The notes under the pieces: model-generated
What the model saw: only the letters and a program-made list of their open reading frames with translations
Database searches by the model: none
Told to the model about the DNA's origin: nothing
Made by a program: the position numbers and the translations under genes
DNA from: Mycolicibacterium rutilum
GTDB lineage: Bacteria > Actinomycetota > Actinomycetes > Mycobacteriales > Mycobacteriaceae
Assembly (NCBI RefSeq): GCF_900108565.1
Contig: NZ_LT629971.1
Span: 4,960,001 to 5,024,000 of the forward strand
DNA: 64,000 nucleotides
Direction: 5' to 3'
Part shown: positions 24,647 through 32,676 of the stretch, one piece after another
Layout: each line of letters begins with the position of its first letter
Numbering within the stretch: the first letter of the stretch is position 1

Positions 24647-25564
24647 TCAGGCTTTGGCGATCACCGTCTCGCCGAACCGCTCGATCGTGTCCAGCACGTG
24701 CGTGAGGCTGTCGCCGGGCAGCCCGACCTGGACCCAGGTCACGCCGATGCGCTCCAGCTTCTCCAGACCGGCCAGGTACGCGTCGGCGTCGAAGTCCTCG
24801 CCGCCGGGGGTGCCGCCGTCGGGGTTGGTGAACGTGACATCGATGGCCGAGAAGTCGCGGCCGGCCTCGTCGAAGCGGCGGCGCAGGTCCTCGATGCCGG
24901 CGGTGAGGCGCTCGACGTCCATGGTCGCGGTGCGCGCCGTCTGCGCCAGCAGCGCGGGAGCGGGGAACGGGCACCAGCCGTCGCCGAACGCGACGACGCG
25001 CTTGCGGGCGGCCGCGGTGTTGCCGCCGATCCAGATCGGCGGGTGCGGATCGCTGACCGGCCGCGGATGGGCCGTGATGCCGCTCGCGGTGAAATGTCTT
25101 CCCTCGTACGAGAAGTCGTCGGTGGTCCAGATGCCGCAGATGACTTCGAGCGCCTCTTCGAACAGCGCTGCCCGCTCCTCGAAGTCGACTCCGAGCGCGG
25201 CGAATTCGCGTTTGAGATAACCGACGCCGACACCGAGGGTGAACCGGCCGTCCGACAGCAGGTCCAGTGTCGCGCCGGCCTTGGCGACGACGAACGGGTT
25301 GCGGTACGGCAGCACCACGATGTTGGGGATCAGGCGCAGCGTCGACGTCTTGGCCGCCGCGTACCCCATCGCCACGAACGGATCGACCGCGTCGTGACCG
25401 CCGGCCTCCAGCCAGCGCTGGGTCGGCGCGGGGTGGTCGGTGAAGCCGAAGCCGTGGAAACCCGCCGCCTCGGCCGCCGCCGCGACCGTCGCGATGCCGG
25501 TACCGGTGACGAGGTCAGGGTTGTAGGGATGCGTGTGCATCGGGTGGGTGAAGGTGAACCGCAT
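24647..25564 (-). CDS. LLM-class F420-dependent oxidoreductase
   Basis: This 305-residue TIM-barrel protein belongs to the luciferase-like monooxygenase family, subgroup typical of F420-using enzymes in mycobacteria. Motifs are FGFTDHPAPTQRWLEAGG near residue 40, LIPNIVVLPYRNPFVVAKA near 85, DGRFTLGVGVGYLKREFAALG, and HPPIWIGGNTAAARKRVVAFGDGW near 180. Substrate is unknown. It is divergent from a second LLM gene, sharing a 98-base promoter region. Confidence 0.88.
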   Translation of the reverse strand: MRFTFTHPMHTHPYNPDLVTGTGIATVAAAAEAAGFHGFGFTDHPAPTQRWLEAGGHDAVDPFVAMGYAAAKTSTLRLIPNIVVLPYRNPFVVAKAGATLDLLSDGRFTLGVGVGYLKREFAALGVDFEERAALFEEALEVICGIWTTDDFSYEGRHFTASGITAHPRPVSDPHPPIWIGGNTAAARKRVVAFGDGWCPFPAPALLAQTARTATMDVERLTAGIEDLRRRFDEAGRDFSAIDVTFTNPDGGTPGGEDFDADAYLAGLEKLERIGVTWVQVGLPGDSLTHVLDTIERFGETVIAKA

Positions 25565-25582
25565 ATCAGGGCTGCCCCGTTC

Positions 25583-25611
25583 AGAATGTTCTTCTCATTA
25601 TCCGAGAATGT
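25583..25611. promoter_or_regulatory. Direct repeat AGAATGT in the divergent LLM promoter
   Basis: AGAATGT occurs at 25583-25589 and again at 25605-25611, 22 bases apart (two helical turns), between the divergent LLM oxidoreductase genes. The second copy is followed by TACCAT (25615-25620), a -10-like hexamer for the plus-strand gene. A regulator site is possible; evidence is weak. Confidence 0.35.
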
Positions 25612-25662
25612 CGTTACCATGCGGACCGCGGAAAGTACAGGGCTCCGACTCGGAAGGACGAG

Positions 25663-26589
25663 ATGAGCAGACCCGAGATCGGCGTGTACCTCCCCCAGAT
25701 GGGGTTCACCTACGAGCAGATGCTGCACCGCACCCGGCGCTGCGCGGACCTCGGCATCGACTCGGTGTGGCTCTACGACCACCTGTACGGACCGGGCGCG
25801 CCGGACTACCCGTCGCTGGAGGCCTGGACGCTGGCCACCGCACTGCTCAGCAACACCGAGCGCATCCACATCGGACACATGGTGCTGTGCAATCAGTTCC
25901 GCCATCCGGCCGTGCTGGCCAAGATGGCCACGACGCTGGACCAGATCGCGCCCGGCCGCCTGCGACTCGGCATCGGCAGCGGGTCGCTCGAGGACGAGCA
26001 CCAGCGCGCCGGCCTGCCGTGGGGCACGTTCCGCGAGCGGTCGGAGCGGCTCGGCGAGACGCTGCAGATCCTGGCGCAGGCCTTCGCCGAGGAGCGGATC
26101 GACTTCACCGGCAGGCACTTTCAGGTCCGCGATTTCCCCGTCAAGCCGGGACCGGTGCGGCGGCCGCCGATCGTCGTCGGCGGTGTCGGCGAGAAGTACA
26201 CCTTGCCGCTGGTCGCCCGCTACGCCGACGTGTGGAACGTACCCACCTACGCGCTCGGCGAACTGCGGCAGAAGGTGTCGGTACTGCGCTCACTGTGCGA
26301 CGACGCCGGCCGCGACCCGTCGACGATCGTGCTCTCGGTCGAGGCGGTGATGGCACTGGCGCCCAATGACCGCACGCTCCCGCAGGTCCGCCAACTGGCC
26401 GAAAAGCGGTTCGGGCTACCGGCATTCGGGCTGCACGATGGCGGCCTGATCGGCACGCCGCCGGCGATCGTCGACCGTCTCGGCGAACTGACCGAGCTGG
26501 GCTTCGGCCAGATCGTGCTGTTCACGCACGACCGCGGCTCCGAAGAGACCCTCGAACTGCTGGCCACCGAGGTCATCGCGCGACTCTAG
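25663..26589 (+). CDS. LLM-class F420-dependent oxidoreductase (second)
   Basis: This 308-residue luciferase-like TIM-barrel protein begins EIGVYLPQMGFTYEQMLHRT. It continues with IDSVWLYDHLYGPGAPDYPS, IHIGHMVLCNQFRHPAVLAKMATTLD, GRLRLGIGSGSLEDEHQRAG and RRPPIVVGGVGEKYTLPLVARYADVWN. It has only distant similarity to the divergent partner, so the pair is not a recent duplication. The ATG has GGAAGGA upstream. Its end overlaps the acyl-CoA dehydrogenase end by four bases. Confidence 0.88.
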   Translation: MSRPEIGVYLPQMGFTYEQMLHRTRRCADLGIDSVWLYDHLYGPGAPDYPSLEAWTLATALLSNTERIHIGHMVLCNQFRHPAVLAKMATTLDQIAPGRLRLGIGSGSLEDEHQRAGLPWGTFRERSERLGETLQILAQAFAEERIDFTGRHFQVRDFPVKPGPVRRPPIVVGGVGEKYTLPLVARYADVWNVPTYALGELRQKVSVLRSLCDDAGRDPSTIVLSVEAVMALAPNDRTLPQVRQLAEKRFGLPAFGLHDGGLIGTPPAIVDRLGELTELGFGQIVLFTHDRGSEETLELLATEVIARL

Positions 26590-27749
26590 GCCGGGCGCTT
26601 GGCAGGCGGTGAATAGTTCGGCCGGCCCAGGCCCAGCACGTGCTGGGCGATCATGTTGCGGAACACCTCGAGCGTGCCGCCGTAGATCCCGGTGGGCCCG
26701 GCGAGCCGGAACAGGTACTCCGCCGCCCCGTCGTCGGCGGCGCCCTCGGTGCCGACCGGCAGGCTGGCCGCGGGGCCGAGCAGGTCCATCAGATCGGGCG
26801 TGACGTCGCGCATGGTCTGGGCGATCGCGACGCGCCCGAACATCTCCGGGCTGCTGGCGGCTGCCTCCATCCGGGCGATCGCGCGGCCGAGCCGGTACCG
26901 CACCGAGTCGTCGCGGCGCGCCACCGCGGCCGCCCGGTCGACCGCCTCGCCGAGCAGCAGCAGGTGCTCGGTCATGGTGGCGAGCTTCTGCAGGCCCTGG
27001 TCGTCGCGTTCGATGGTGCCGTGTTCGGCGTTGAGGGCGTCGCGCAGCACCGTCCAGCCGCCGTTGACCTCGCCGACGCGGTACTTGTCGGGCACCCGCA
27101 CGTCGCTGTAGTAGGTGATGTTGGTGCGGTCGCCGTCGACCGTGCGGATCGGCTGGATCTCGACGCCGGGGCTGTCGAGCGGGACCAGCAGCATCGTCAG
27201 GCTCTGGTGTTTGGGCGCCTCAGGGTCGGTGTTGGTGATCAGGAAGACGAACTGCGCGTTGTGCGCGTTCGACGTGAACATCTTGGCGCCGTTGACAACC
27301 CAGTGGTCGCCGTCGCGCACGGCCCGGGTCTTGCAGGTGGCGACGTCGGAGCCGCCCTCGGGTTCGGTGTAGCCCAGGCACAACCGGACGCGGCCCGCCA
27401 GCACACCGGGCAGTATCTCGTCGAGCAGTTCCGGTGAGGCGAACCGCTGCAGGCAGCGTGCGACCATCACGGTGGTGGGCCAGTGGAACCACGGGGTGTG
27501 CGCCCGCCCGATCTCGAGTTCCCAGATGCGCCTGCGGACGACGCTGAACCCGCCGTCGGCCTCGGCGTTGAAGTCGGCCGCCAGATAGCCGGCCTCCCCG
27601 AGCGCGAGATGCACACTCTCGTCGAAGTTCTCGCCGGTTTCACTGTCCCGCGCGATCACCTCGTCGGTCACCACGCGAGCCAGGAACTCGCGCACCTCGC
27701 GCTGAAACGCCTGATCGTCCTCGCTCAACTGCACGCGGGAGAAGTCCAT
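26586..27749 (-). CDS. Acyl-CoA dehydrogenase (FadE-type)
   Basis: This 387-residue flavoprotein introduces an alpha,beta double bond into an acyl-CoA. The N-terminal helical domain begins QLSEDDQAFQREVREFLARV. The beta domain has CLGYTEPEGGSDVATCKTRA and NGAKMFTSNAHNAQFVFLIT, and the C-terminal domain ends GIYGGTLEVFRNMIAQHVLGLGRP, the usual family terminus. In the position of the catalytic base the C-terminal segment reads GPTGIYGGT. Some FadE subunits work as heterodimers, so a partner elsewhere is possible. It is divergent from the SRPBCC gene, sharing promoter element copy 2. Confidence 0.9.
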   Translation of the reverse strand: MDFSRVQLSEDDQAFQREVREFLARVVTDEVIARDSETGENFDESVHLALGEAGYLAADFNAEADGGFSVVRRRIWELEIGRAHTPWFHWPTTVMVARCLQRFASPELLDEILPGVLAGRVRLCLGYTEPEGGSDVATCKTRAVRDGDHWVVNGAKMFTSNAHNAQFVFLITNTDPEAPKHQSLTMLLVPLDSPGVEIQPIRTVDGDRTNITYYSDVRVPDKYRVGEVNGGWTVLRDALNAEHGTIERDDQGLQKLATMTEHLLLLGEAVDRAAAVARRDDSVRYRLGRAIARMEAAASSPEMFGRVAIAQTMRDVTPDLMDLLGPAASLPVGTEGAADDGAAEYLFRLAGPTGIYGGTLEVFRNMIAQHVLGLGRPNYSPPAKRPA

Positions 27750-27758
27750 CTGGACACC

Positions 27759-27785
27759 GTGACACTATTGCGGTTAGTTGTAAAG
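27759..27785 (+). promoter_or_regulatory. GTGACACT-N12-TGTAAAG element, copy 2
   Basis: GTGACACT at 27759-27766 and TGTAAAG at 27779-27785, with a 12-base spacer, occupy the gap between the acyl-CoA dehydrogenase start (27749, minus) and the SRPBCC gene (27821, plus). TAAAGG would be the -10 and GTGACA the -35 with a 16-base spacer for the plus-strand gene. Confidence 0.65.
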
Positions 27786-27820
27786 GCCAACATGTAGCGA
27801 CAGTTAGGGAAGGCAGCACC

Positions 27821-28288
27821 TTGGGCATCGTCACCACCAGTTCGGAAACCGCGTTCCCCCATGCCGCGGAGACGATCTACGACTTCGTCACCAATCCGGC
27901 GAACTGGCCCAAGACCTACCCCACGAGCGCGAACATCGGTGGGCTGCCGGACTCGTTGCCGCTCAAGGTCGGCGACACCTGGACCGAGACCGGTCCCGAC
28001 GGTGACCGCGTGTTCACCTGGCACCTCGCGATCGCGATGCGCCCCACCCTGTGGGTGTTCAACTCGGTCGGCCGACTCGGGCACGACCGCGACGGCAACG
28101 GCGGGATGGGTGGGCGCATCACCGTGCAGTACCACTTCACCCGCCCCGGCCGGGACGTCACGCTGTTCACCCGGACGATGACGGTGGAGGCGCCGAAGGA
28201 CGAGCCACTGCCCGACGGCTTCTTCCGCGCGGTGAATCCGGCCCACATCGACCAGTACCACCGAGCGATCGCGCGCGAACTCGGCTGA
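27821..28288 (+). CDS. SRPBCC-family (START-like) protein
   Basis: This 155-residue protein has a polyketide-cyclase/START-type helix-grip fold: ETAFPHAAETIYDFVTNPAN at the start, GLPDSLPLKVGDTWTETGPD, then VQYHFTRPGRDVTLFTRTMT and a C-terminal helix NPAHIDQYHRAIARELG. Members bind hydrophobic ligands or act as cyclases or hydrolases. A TTG start at 27821 is used because GGGAAGG lies about ten bases upstream; an ATG at 27792 is followed at once by a stop. It is probably driven by element copy 2, so it belongs to the island regulon. Confidence 0.75.
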   Translation: MGIVTTSSETAFPHAAETIYDFVTNPANWPKTYPTSANIGGLPDSLPLKVGDTWTETGPDGDRVFTWHLAIAMRPTLWVFNSVGRLGHDRDGNGGMGGRITVQYHFTRPGRDVTLFTRTMTVEAPKDEPLPDGFFRAVNPAHIDQYHRAIARELG

Positions 28289-28324
28289 CGTCGCGCACGG
28301 CCGCAGGCGTTCCCCCACGAACCG

Positions 28325-28561
28325 AGAGGCCTCGCCCGCACCGCGGACGGTGAACCAGTCGGTGCGGGTGACGTGGCCGCGCAGGTACGCCAGGTGTACC
28401 GCAACCTGGCCACCGCGTTGCAGTCCGTCGGCGCCACGTTTGACGACGTCGCGAAACAGACTGTCTACGTGGTGGATTGGTCCAAGAGCAATCTGCCCAG
28501 CTGCTCGACGGGGCTCGAACAGGCGACCACGGAACTGGGCATCACCGCGGTTCGCGACTAG
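28325..28561 (+). pseudogene. RidA/YjgF-family remnant
   Basis: The stretch reads ARTADGEPVGAGDVAAQVRQ, then VYRNLATALQSVGATFDDVA, KQTVYVVDWSKSNLPS and LEQATTELGITAV, which is the middle of a RidA-type (reactive enamine/imine deaminase) protein. The N-terminal ~35 residues are not recognisable. The C-terminal ~35, containing the active-site Arg region, are replaced by RD and a stop that abuts the AsnC gene end. It is therefore truncated at both ends and probably non-functional. Confidence 0.75.
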
Positions 28562-29019
28562 GTGCCCCGGATCGGTGCCACCACGTGGTTCTGGAGGTGG
28601 TCGAACACCACGTCGGTGCGCACGCCGGCGACTTCTCGGCGTTTCGTGACCGAGTCCAGCACGAAATCCCGCAGCGCCTCGGTGGACGGCACGGCGACGT
28701 GCACGAGCAGGTCTTCGGTGCCGGTCGTGACGAACACCTGCAACGTCTGCGGTAGCTGCACCACGAAGTCGCGGAACTCCTGGATGACCTGACGCGACTG
28801 CGGGCGCAACCGCACGGTGACCATCGCCTGCACCGGCCTGCCCAGTTTCGCGAGATCGACGCTGGCGTGCACCCCGGTCAGCACCCCGCGGGCCCGCAAC
28901 GCCCGCACCCGCTCCAGTGCCGTCGACGGTGCGACGCCGAGGTCCGCGGCGAGGTCGCGGTTGCTGCGCCGACCATCTGCCTGCAGTGCCGCGACGATCG
29001 CCGTATCAAGTTCGTCCAC
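28558..29019 (-). CDS. Lrp/AsnC-family transcriptional regulator
   Basis: This 153-residue feast/famine regulator has an N-terminal helix-turn-helix (LDTAIVAALQADGRRSNRDL, then AADLGVAPSTALERVRAL). Its C-terminal RAM ligand-binding domain has VQAMVTVRLRPQSRQVIQEF and FVTTGTEDLLVHVAVPSTEA. The GTG start at 29019 fits the family N-terminus. A palindrome CCGAAT-TAT-ATTCGG lies 23 bases upstream. It is divergent from the DUF2000 gene, which it may control together with itself. Confidence 0.9.
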   Translation of the reverse strand: MDELDTAIVAALQADGRRSNRDLAADLGVAPSTALERVRALRARGVLTGVHASVDLAKLGRPVQAMVTVRLRPQSRQVIQEFRDFVVQLPQTLQVFVTTGTEDLLVHVAVPSTEALRDFVLDSVTKRREVAGVRTDVVFDHLQNHVVAPIRGT

Positions 29020-29041
29020 GCCGCCTCCCGCCTCTCGCTGA

Positions 29042-29056
29042 CCGAATTATATTCGG
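29042..29056. promoter_or_regulatory. AsnC/Lrp operator candidate
   Basis: CCGAAT-TAT-ATTCGG is a perfect 6-base inverted repeat around an AT-rich centre. It lies between the divergent AsnC regulator and DUF2000 gene. The AT-rich centre flanked by GC-rich arms is usual for Lrp/AsnC sites. Confidence 0.6.
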
Positions 29057-29099
29057 CTGATCAACGCATACAAGAGATTTGTGCGTAGCTTCGAGGCTC

Positions 29100-29546
29100 A
29101 TGACCGAGCAAATGCTGCATCTGCCCGCCCACACCCCGACCATCACCACCAAGATCGCAGTGATCGTGCGCGACGACCTGCCGACATGGCAGAAGCTCAA
29201 CATGACCGCGTTTCTGGCCAGCGGCATCGCTGCCAACGCGCCGGACTCCATCGGGGACCCCTACCGCGACGCCGACGGCACCCGCTACACCCCGATGTTC
29301 GGCCAACCGGTCATGGTGTTCAGCGCCGACGCCGACCGGATGACGCGCACCCTCAACCGGGCGCTGGCGCGCGGGGTGGTTCCCGCCGTGTTCACCGCCG
29401 AACTGTTCACCACGGGACACGACGAGGCGAACCGCGCCGTGGTCGCCGCCCGGGGGCGCGACGACATCGACCCGGTCGGCTTGGCGGTGCGGGCCGACCG
29501 CAAGACCATCGACAAGATCGTCGACGGTCTGCGCCTGCACCGCTGA
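29100..29546 (+). CDS. DUF2000 domain protein
   Basis: This 148-residue protein matches DUF2000, a peptidyl-tRNA hydrolase-like fold of unknown function. Key segments are KIAVIVRDDLPTWQKLNMTA near the start, FLASGIAANAP, YTPMFGQPVMVFSADADRMT and a C-terminal helical part ADRKTIDKIVDGLRLH. It stands divergent to an AsnC regulator, an arrangement suggesting control by an amino acid or related small molecule. Its end is two bases from that of the esterase gene. Confidence 0.8.
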   Translation: MTEQMLHLPAHTPTITTKIAVIVRDDLPTWQKLNMTAFLASGIAANAPDSIGDPYRDADGTRYTPMFGQPVMVFSADADRMTRTLNRALARGVVPAVFTAELFTTGHDEANRAVVAARGRDDIDPVGLAVRADRKTIDKIVDGLRLHR

Positions 29547-29548
29547 GG

Positions 29549-30445
29549 TCACACAGGGTGCAGCGCCCGGCGCAGCGCGGCGCCCTGCAACTCGAACAGC
29601 CGCCTGCTGGTCTCCCACTCGGGCAGCAGCGAGTCGAACCCGTGACACGTGCCCGGGAAGACGTGCAGTTCGGTGGCGACGCCGGCGCGCATCAACCGCA
29701 CCGCGTAGTCGATCGCCTCGTCACGCAGCGGGTCGAGCTCCGAACAACTGACGAAAGCCGGTGGCAGACCGCTCAAATCGTCGGCGCGAGCGGGGACGGC
29801 CTCGCCCGTGGCGGCGTTCGACCCGAGGTAGTGGCGCCACATCAGTTCGGCCGCCGTACGGTCGAAACCGGGGGTCGTCGTGAACTCCTCCTTCGACGGC
29901 GTCGGCCGGTCATCGAGCACCGGTTGATGCAGCAGCTGGAACACCACCGGCGTGCGCTGAGCGAGTCCGGCGGCCAGCGCGGCGCCGGCGCTGCTGCCCG
30001 CGACCGCTATTCTGGCGGCGTCCACCCCGAGCTCTGCCGCGTTGCCGACCACCCACTGCAGCACAGCGAACGCGTCGTCGGCCGCCGCGGGGTACGGGTG
30101 TTCCGGTGCCAACCGGTAGCCGACCGAGATCACCGTGCAGGCTGCGCGACGCGCCAGCTCGACGCACTGGAGATGATCGGTGTCGAGGTTACCCAGAACG
30201 AAAGCGCCTGCGTGGCAATAGATCACCGCCGGGGCGGGTGCCGGACCGCCGCGGTAGATCCGCACCGGAACGTCGCCCGCGTCGCGGTTCTCGAACTCCA
30301 TGCCCACGGTGCTGACCGCGGCCGCCGTCTCGGCGCGTCGCTGGTTCAGCGAGTCACGGACCACCCCGAGCACGCCCGGTGACAGATCGGTGCGCGCCTC
30401 GACGAATCCCCGCAGTGCGGGGTCGAGACGGCGCTGGATCGTCAT
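29549..30445 (-). CDS. Alpha/beta hydrolase, HSL/Lip family esterase
   Basis: This 298-residue esterase of the hormone-sensitive-lipase family has the oxyanion-hole motif as CHAGAFVLG (HAGA in place of the usual HGGG) near residue 80. The nucleophile elbow is GSSAGAAL (Ser ~ residue 150), the acid Asp lies in SELDPLRDEA (~245) and the His in GTCHGFD (~272). It is the last gene of the seven-gene catabolic operon, three bases after the Baeyer-Villiger monooxygenase stop. A natural role would be opening the ester or lactone made by that enzyme; this is inference from context. Confidence 0.9.
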   Translation of the reverse strand: MTIQRRLDPALRGFVEARTDLSPGVLGVVRDSLNQRRAETAAAVSTVGMEFENRDAGDVPVRIYRGGPAPAPAVIYCHAGAFVLGNLDTDHLQCVELARRAACTVISVGYRLAPEHPYPAAADDAFAVLQWVVGNAAELGVDAARIAVAGSSAGAALAAGLAQRTPVVFQLLHQPVLDDRPTPSKEEFTTTPGFDRTAAELMWRHYLGSNAATGEAVPARADDLSGLPPAFVSCSELDPLRDEAIDYAVRLMRAGVATELHVFPGTCHGFDSLLPEWETSRRLFELQGAALRRALHPV

Positions 30446-30448
30446 GGC

Positions 30449-31957
30449 TCAGCGATTCTCGGCCGCCTGCATCGCACCCGCACCGACGGCGCCGGGTGCC
30501 GGAGCGCTGAAGGTGTAGTCCGAGGCCCGGAACCGCCGCGTCATCCGCCAGAACGCCCCGGCGCTGCGCGGCCACTGCGTCACCACGCGACCGTTGGCGG
30601 CGCGAAAGTAGTTGCTGCACCGGGTCAGCCACACCGTCCCGGTCATCCACCTGTCGATCTTGGCGAGGAATGCCGCCATCACCTGCGGCCGCACCGCGAT
30701 ATAGGACCGGCCGCGGCGACGCATGTGTGCCAGCGCCCGCACGATGTAGTGGGCCTGCGCCTCGAGCATGAACAGCACGCTATTGGAGCCGACGTTGGTG
30801 TTGGGCCCGTACAGCATGAAAAAGTTCGGGAACCCGGGCACCGCCATGCCGAGGTAGGCGTGCGCGCCGTCGCGCCAGGTGTCCCGCAGCGACACCCCGT
30901 GCTCGCCGACGACGTCTATCTGGCCGAGGTAGTCGGCGGCGGCGTAGCCCGTCGCGCACAACACCACGTCGACGTCCAGTTCGGTGCCGTCCTCGGTGAC
31001 CAGCGTCCGGCCCCGCAGCGCACGCGCCGGGCTGGCGATCACTTGGACGTGCGGTTTGGTCAGGGTCGCGAGATAGTCGCCGGCGAACACCAGGCGTTTG
31101 CACCCCAGCGGATGATCCGGGGTGAGCCTGCGCCGCAGCTCCTCGTCGGTGACCGTGCTCTCGAGGACCTTCAGCGCGATGTCTTTGAACTCTTTGGTCT
31201 TGTCGCTGCCGTGCTCGATCACCGAGATGTTGGACTCGCTGCGCAGCCACAGCCGCGTCCGGTACACCTTCTTGGCCAACGGGATGTGCCGGAACATCCA
31301 CCGCTCTCGCGGGGTGTACGGCCGGTCGGGCTTGGGCAGGATCCACGTCGGTGAGCGCTGCACGGAGTACACGGTTTCGGCGACCTTGGCGACCTCCGGG
31401 AGCAGTTGCGCCGCAGTGGATCCCGTACCCAGCACCGCCACCCGCCTACCGGTGAGGTCGACGGTGTGGTCCCAGCGCGCCGTGTGCATCACGGTGCCGG
31501 TGAACGGCTCCTCCTCGACCAGTTCGGGCATCACGGGCCGGGTGAACAGTCCGATGGCCGACACCACGACGTCGAACCGATACTGGTTGCCGCCGCTGCT
31601 GCCGAGCACCCAGGCGTCGCCGTCCCAGCGCGCCGAGGTTATCTCGGTGTTCAACTTCAGGTGCGGCTCCAGGCGGTGGCGGCGCGCGCAGCGTTCGAAG
31701 TACTCGAGGATCTCGGGCTGCCCCGACCACAACCGCGACCAGTCCGCGTTCAGCTCGAATGAGTACGAGTAGAGGTGCGACTTCACATCGCAGGCCAGCC
31801 CCGGATAGGTGTTGATGCGCCAAGTCCCGCCGACGCCGTCCTCGCGGTCGAAGATCGTGAAATCTCGGAATCCGGCCTTGTGCAGAAAGATTCCCAACGC
31901 CAGGCCGCCGGGACCGGCGCCGATGATCCCGACCGACAGGTTCTTCCGGGCACTCAT
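30449..31957 (-). CDS. Flavin-containing Baeyer-Villiger-type monooxygenase
   Basis: This 502-residue NADPH- and FAD-dependent monooxygenase converts ketones to esters or lactones. It has FAD-binding GIIGAGPGGLALGIFLHKAG at residues 9-28, GVGGTWRINTYPGLACD, the fingerprint FTGTVMHTARW (FxGxxxHxxxW) near residue 155, NADPH-binding VLGTGSTAAQLLPEVA near 180 and ATGYAAADYLG near 365. The ATG overlaps the SDR stop by four bases. It resembles the EthA/MymA-like group of mycobacteria, but the substrate cannot be assigned. Confidence 0.92.
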   Translation of the reverse strand: MSARKNLSVGIIGAGPGGLALGIFLHKAGFRDFTIFDREDGVGGTWRINTYPGLACDVKSHLYSYSFELNADWSRLWSGQPEILEYFERCARRHRLEPHLKLNTEITSARWDGDAWVLGSSGGNQYRFDVVVSAIGLFTRPVMPELVEEEPFTGTVMHTARWDHTVDLTGRRVAVLGTGSTAAQLLPEVAKVAETVYSVQRSPTWILPKPDRPYTPRERWMFRHIPLAKKVYRTRLWLRSESNISVIEHGSDKTKEFKDIALKVLESTVTDEELRRRLTPDHPLGCKRLVFAGDYLATLTKPHVQVIASPARALRGRTLVTEDGTELDVDVVLCATGYAAADYLGQIDVVGEHGVSLRDTWRDGAHAYLGMAVPGFPNFFMLYGPNTNVGSNSVLFMLEAQAHYIVRALAHMRRRGRSYIAVRPQVMAAFLAKIDRWMTGTVWLTRCSNYFRAANGRVVTQWPRSAGAFWRMTRRFRASDYTFSAPAPGAVGAGAMQAAENR

Positions 31958-32676
31958 CCGATTCGCAGGCACTGTCCTCCGTCCACGACGAGTTCGGTGC
32001 CGGTGATGAACGACGCGTGATCGGACACCAGGTAGGCGACGGCGTCGGCCACTTCCATCGGCTGCCCGAGGCGACCGAACGTCGCCGCCAGCCGGCCCTG
32101 GGTGGCGTCGTCGAGCATCGGCGTCGCGATCGGGCCGGGGAACACCGCGTTGACGCGGATACCCAGCGGCGCCAATTCGGCGGCGGTGATCTGGGTCAGC
32201 CCCCGCAGCGCCCACTTCGACGAACCGTAGGCGGCGTGGTTCGGGAACGGGCGCATCGCACCGGTGCTGCAGGTGTTGACGATCGCGGCGCCGTCGACCT
32301 GACGCAGGTGCGCCAGCGCGGCCTGGGTTCCGAGGAACGGCCCCAAACAGTTCACCCGCCAACTGTTTTCGAACCCCGCCGCCGTCTCGTCGGCCAGCGA
32401 AGCGCGGTGCAGCACCCCGGCGTTGTTCACCAGCGCCGTCACCGGGCCGAACCGGTCGGCGACGGTGGTCAGCGCCGCCGCCCACTGCTCGGCCGACGTC
32501 ACGTCCAATTCGACGGCCAGCACGCCGTCGTCGGCGAGTTCGGCGACCCCGGCCGCCAGTTCGTCGGCACGCACATCGCACGCGGCGACGCGAAACCCGT
32601 CGGCCGACAGGCGGCGCACGATCGCGGCCCCCTGGCCGCGGGCTGCGCCCGTCACCAATGCAACCCGGTCGCTCAT
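31954..32676 (-). CDS. SDR-family oxidoreductase
   Basis: This 240-residue short-chain dehydrogenase has the cofactor motif TGAARGQGAAIVRRLSADGF at residues 9-28, NNAGVLHRASLAD, catalytic Ser in VNTCSTGAM and YGSSKWAL (YxxxK). It ends with the family motif ITGTELVVDGGQCL. Asp (CDVRADEL) at the end of the second strand suggests NAD. It overlaps both neighbours by four bases in the catabolic operon and could oxidise the P450-derived alcohol to the ketone used by the monooxygenase. Confidence 0.92.
   Translation of the reverse strand: MSDRVALVTGAARGQGAAIVRRLSADGFRVAACDVRADELAAGVAELADDGVLAVELDVTSAEQWAAALTTVADRFGPVTALVNNAGVLHRASLADETAAGFENSWRVNCLGPFLGTQAALAHLRQVDGAAIVNTCSTGAMRPFPNHAAYGSSKWALRGLTQITAAELAPLGIRVNAVFPGPIATPMLDDATQGRLAATFGRLGQPMEVADAVAYLVSDHASFITGTELVVDGGQCLRIG

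Noticed and set aside
27792..27797. ATG at 27792 as start of the SRPBCC gene
   Set aside because: It is followed immediately by TAG; the TTG at 27821 has the ribosome-binding site and the family N-terminus.
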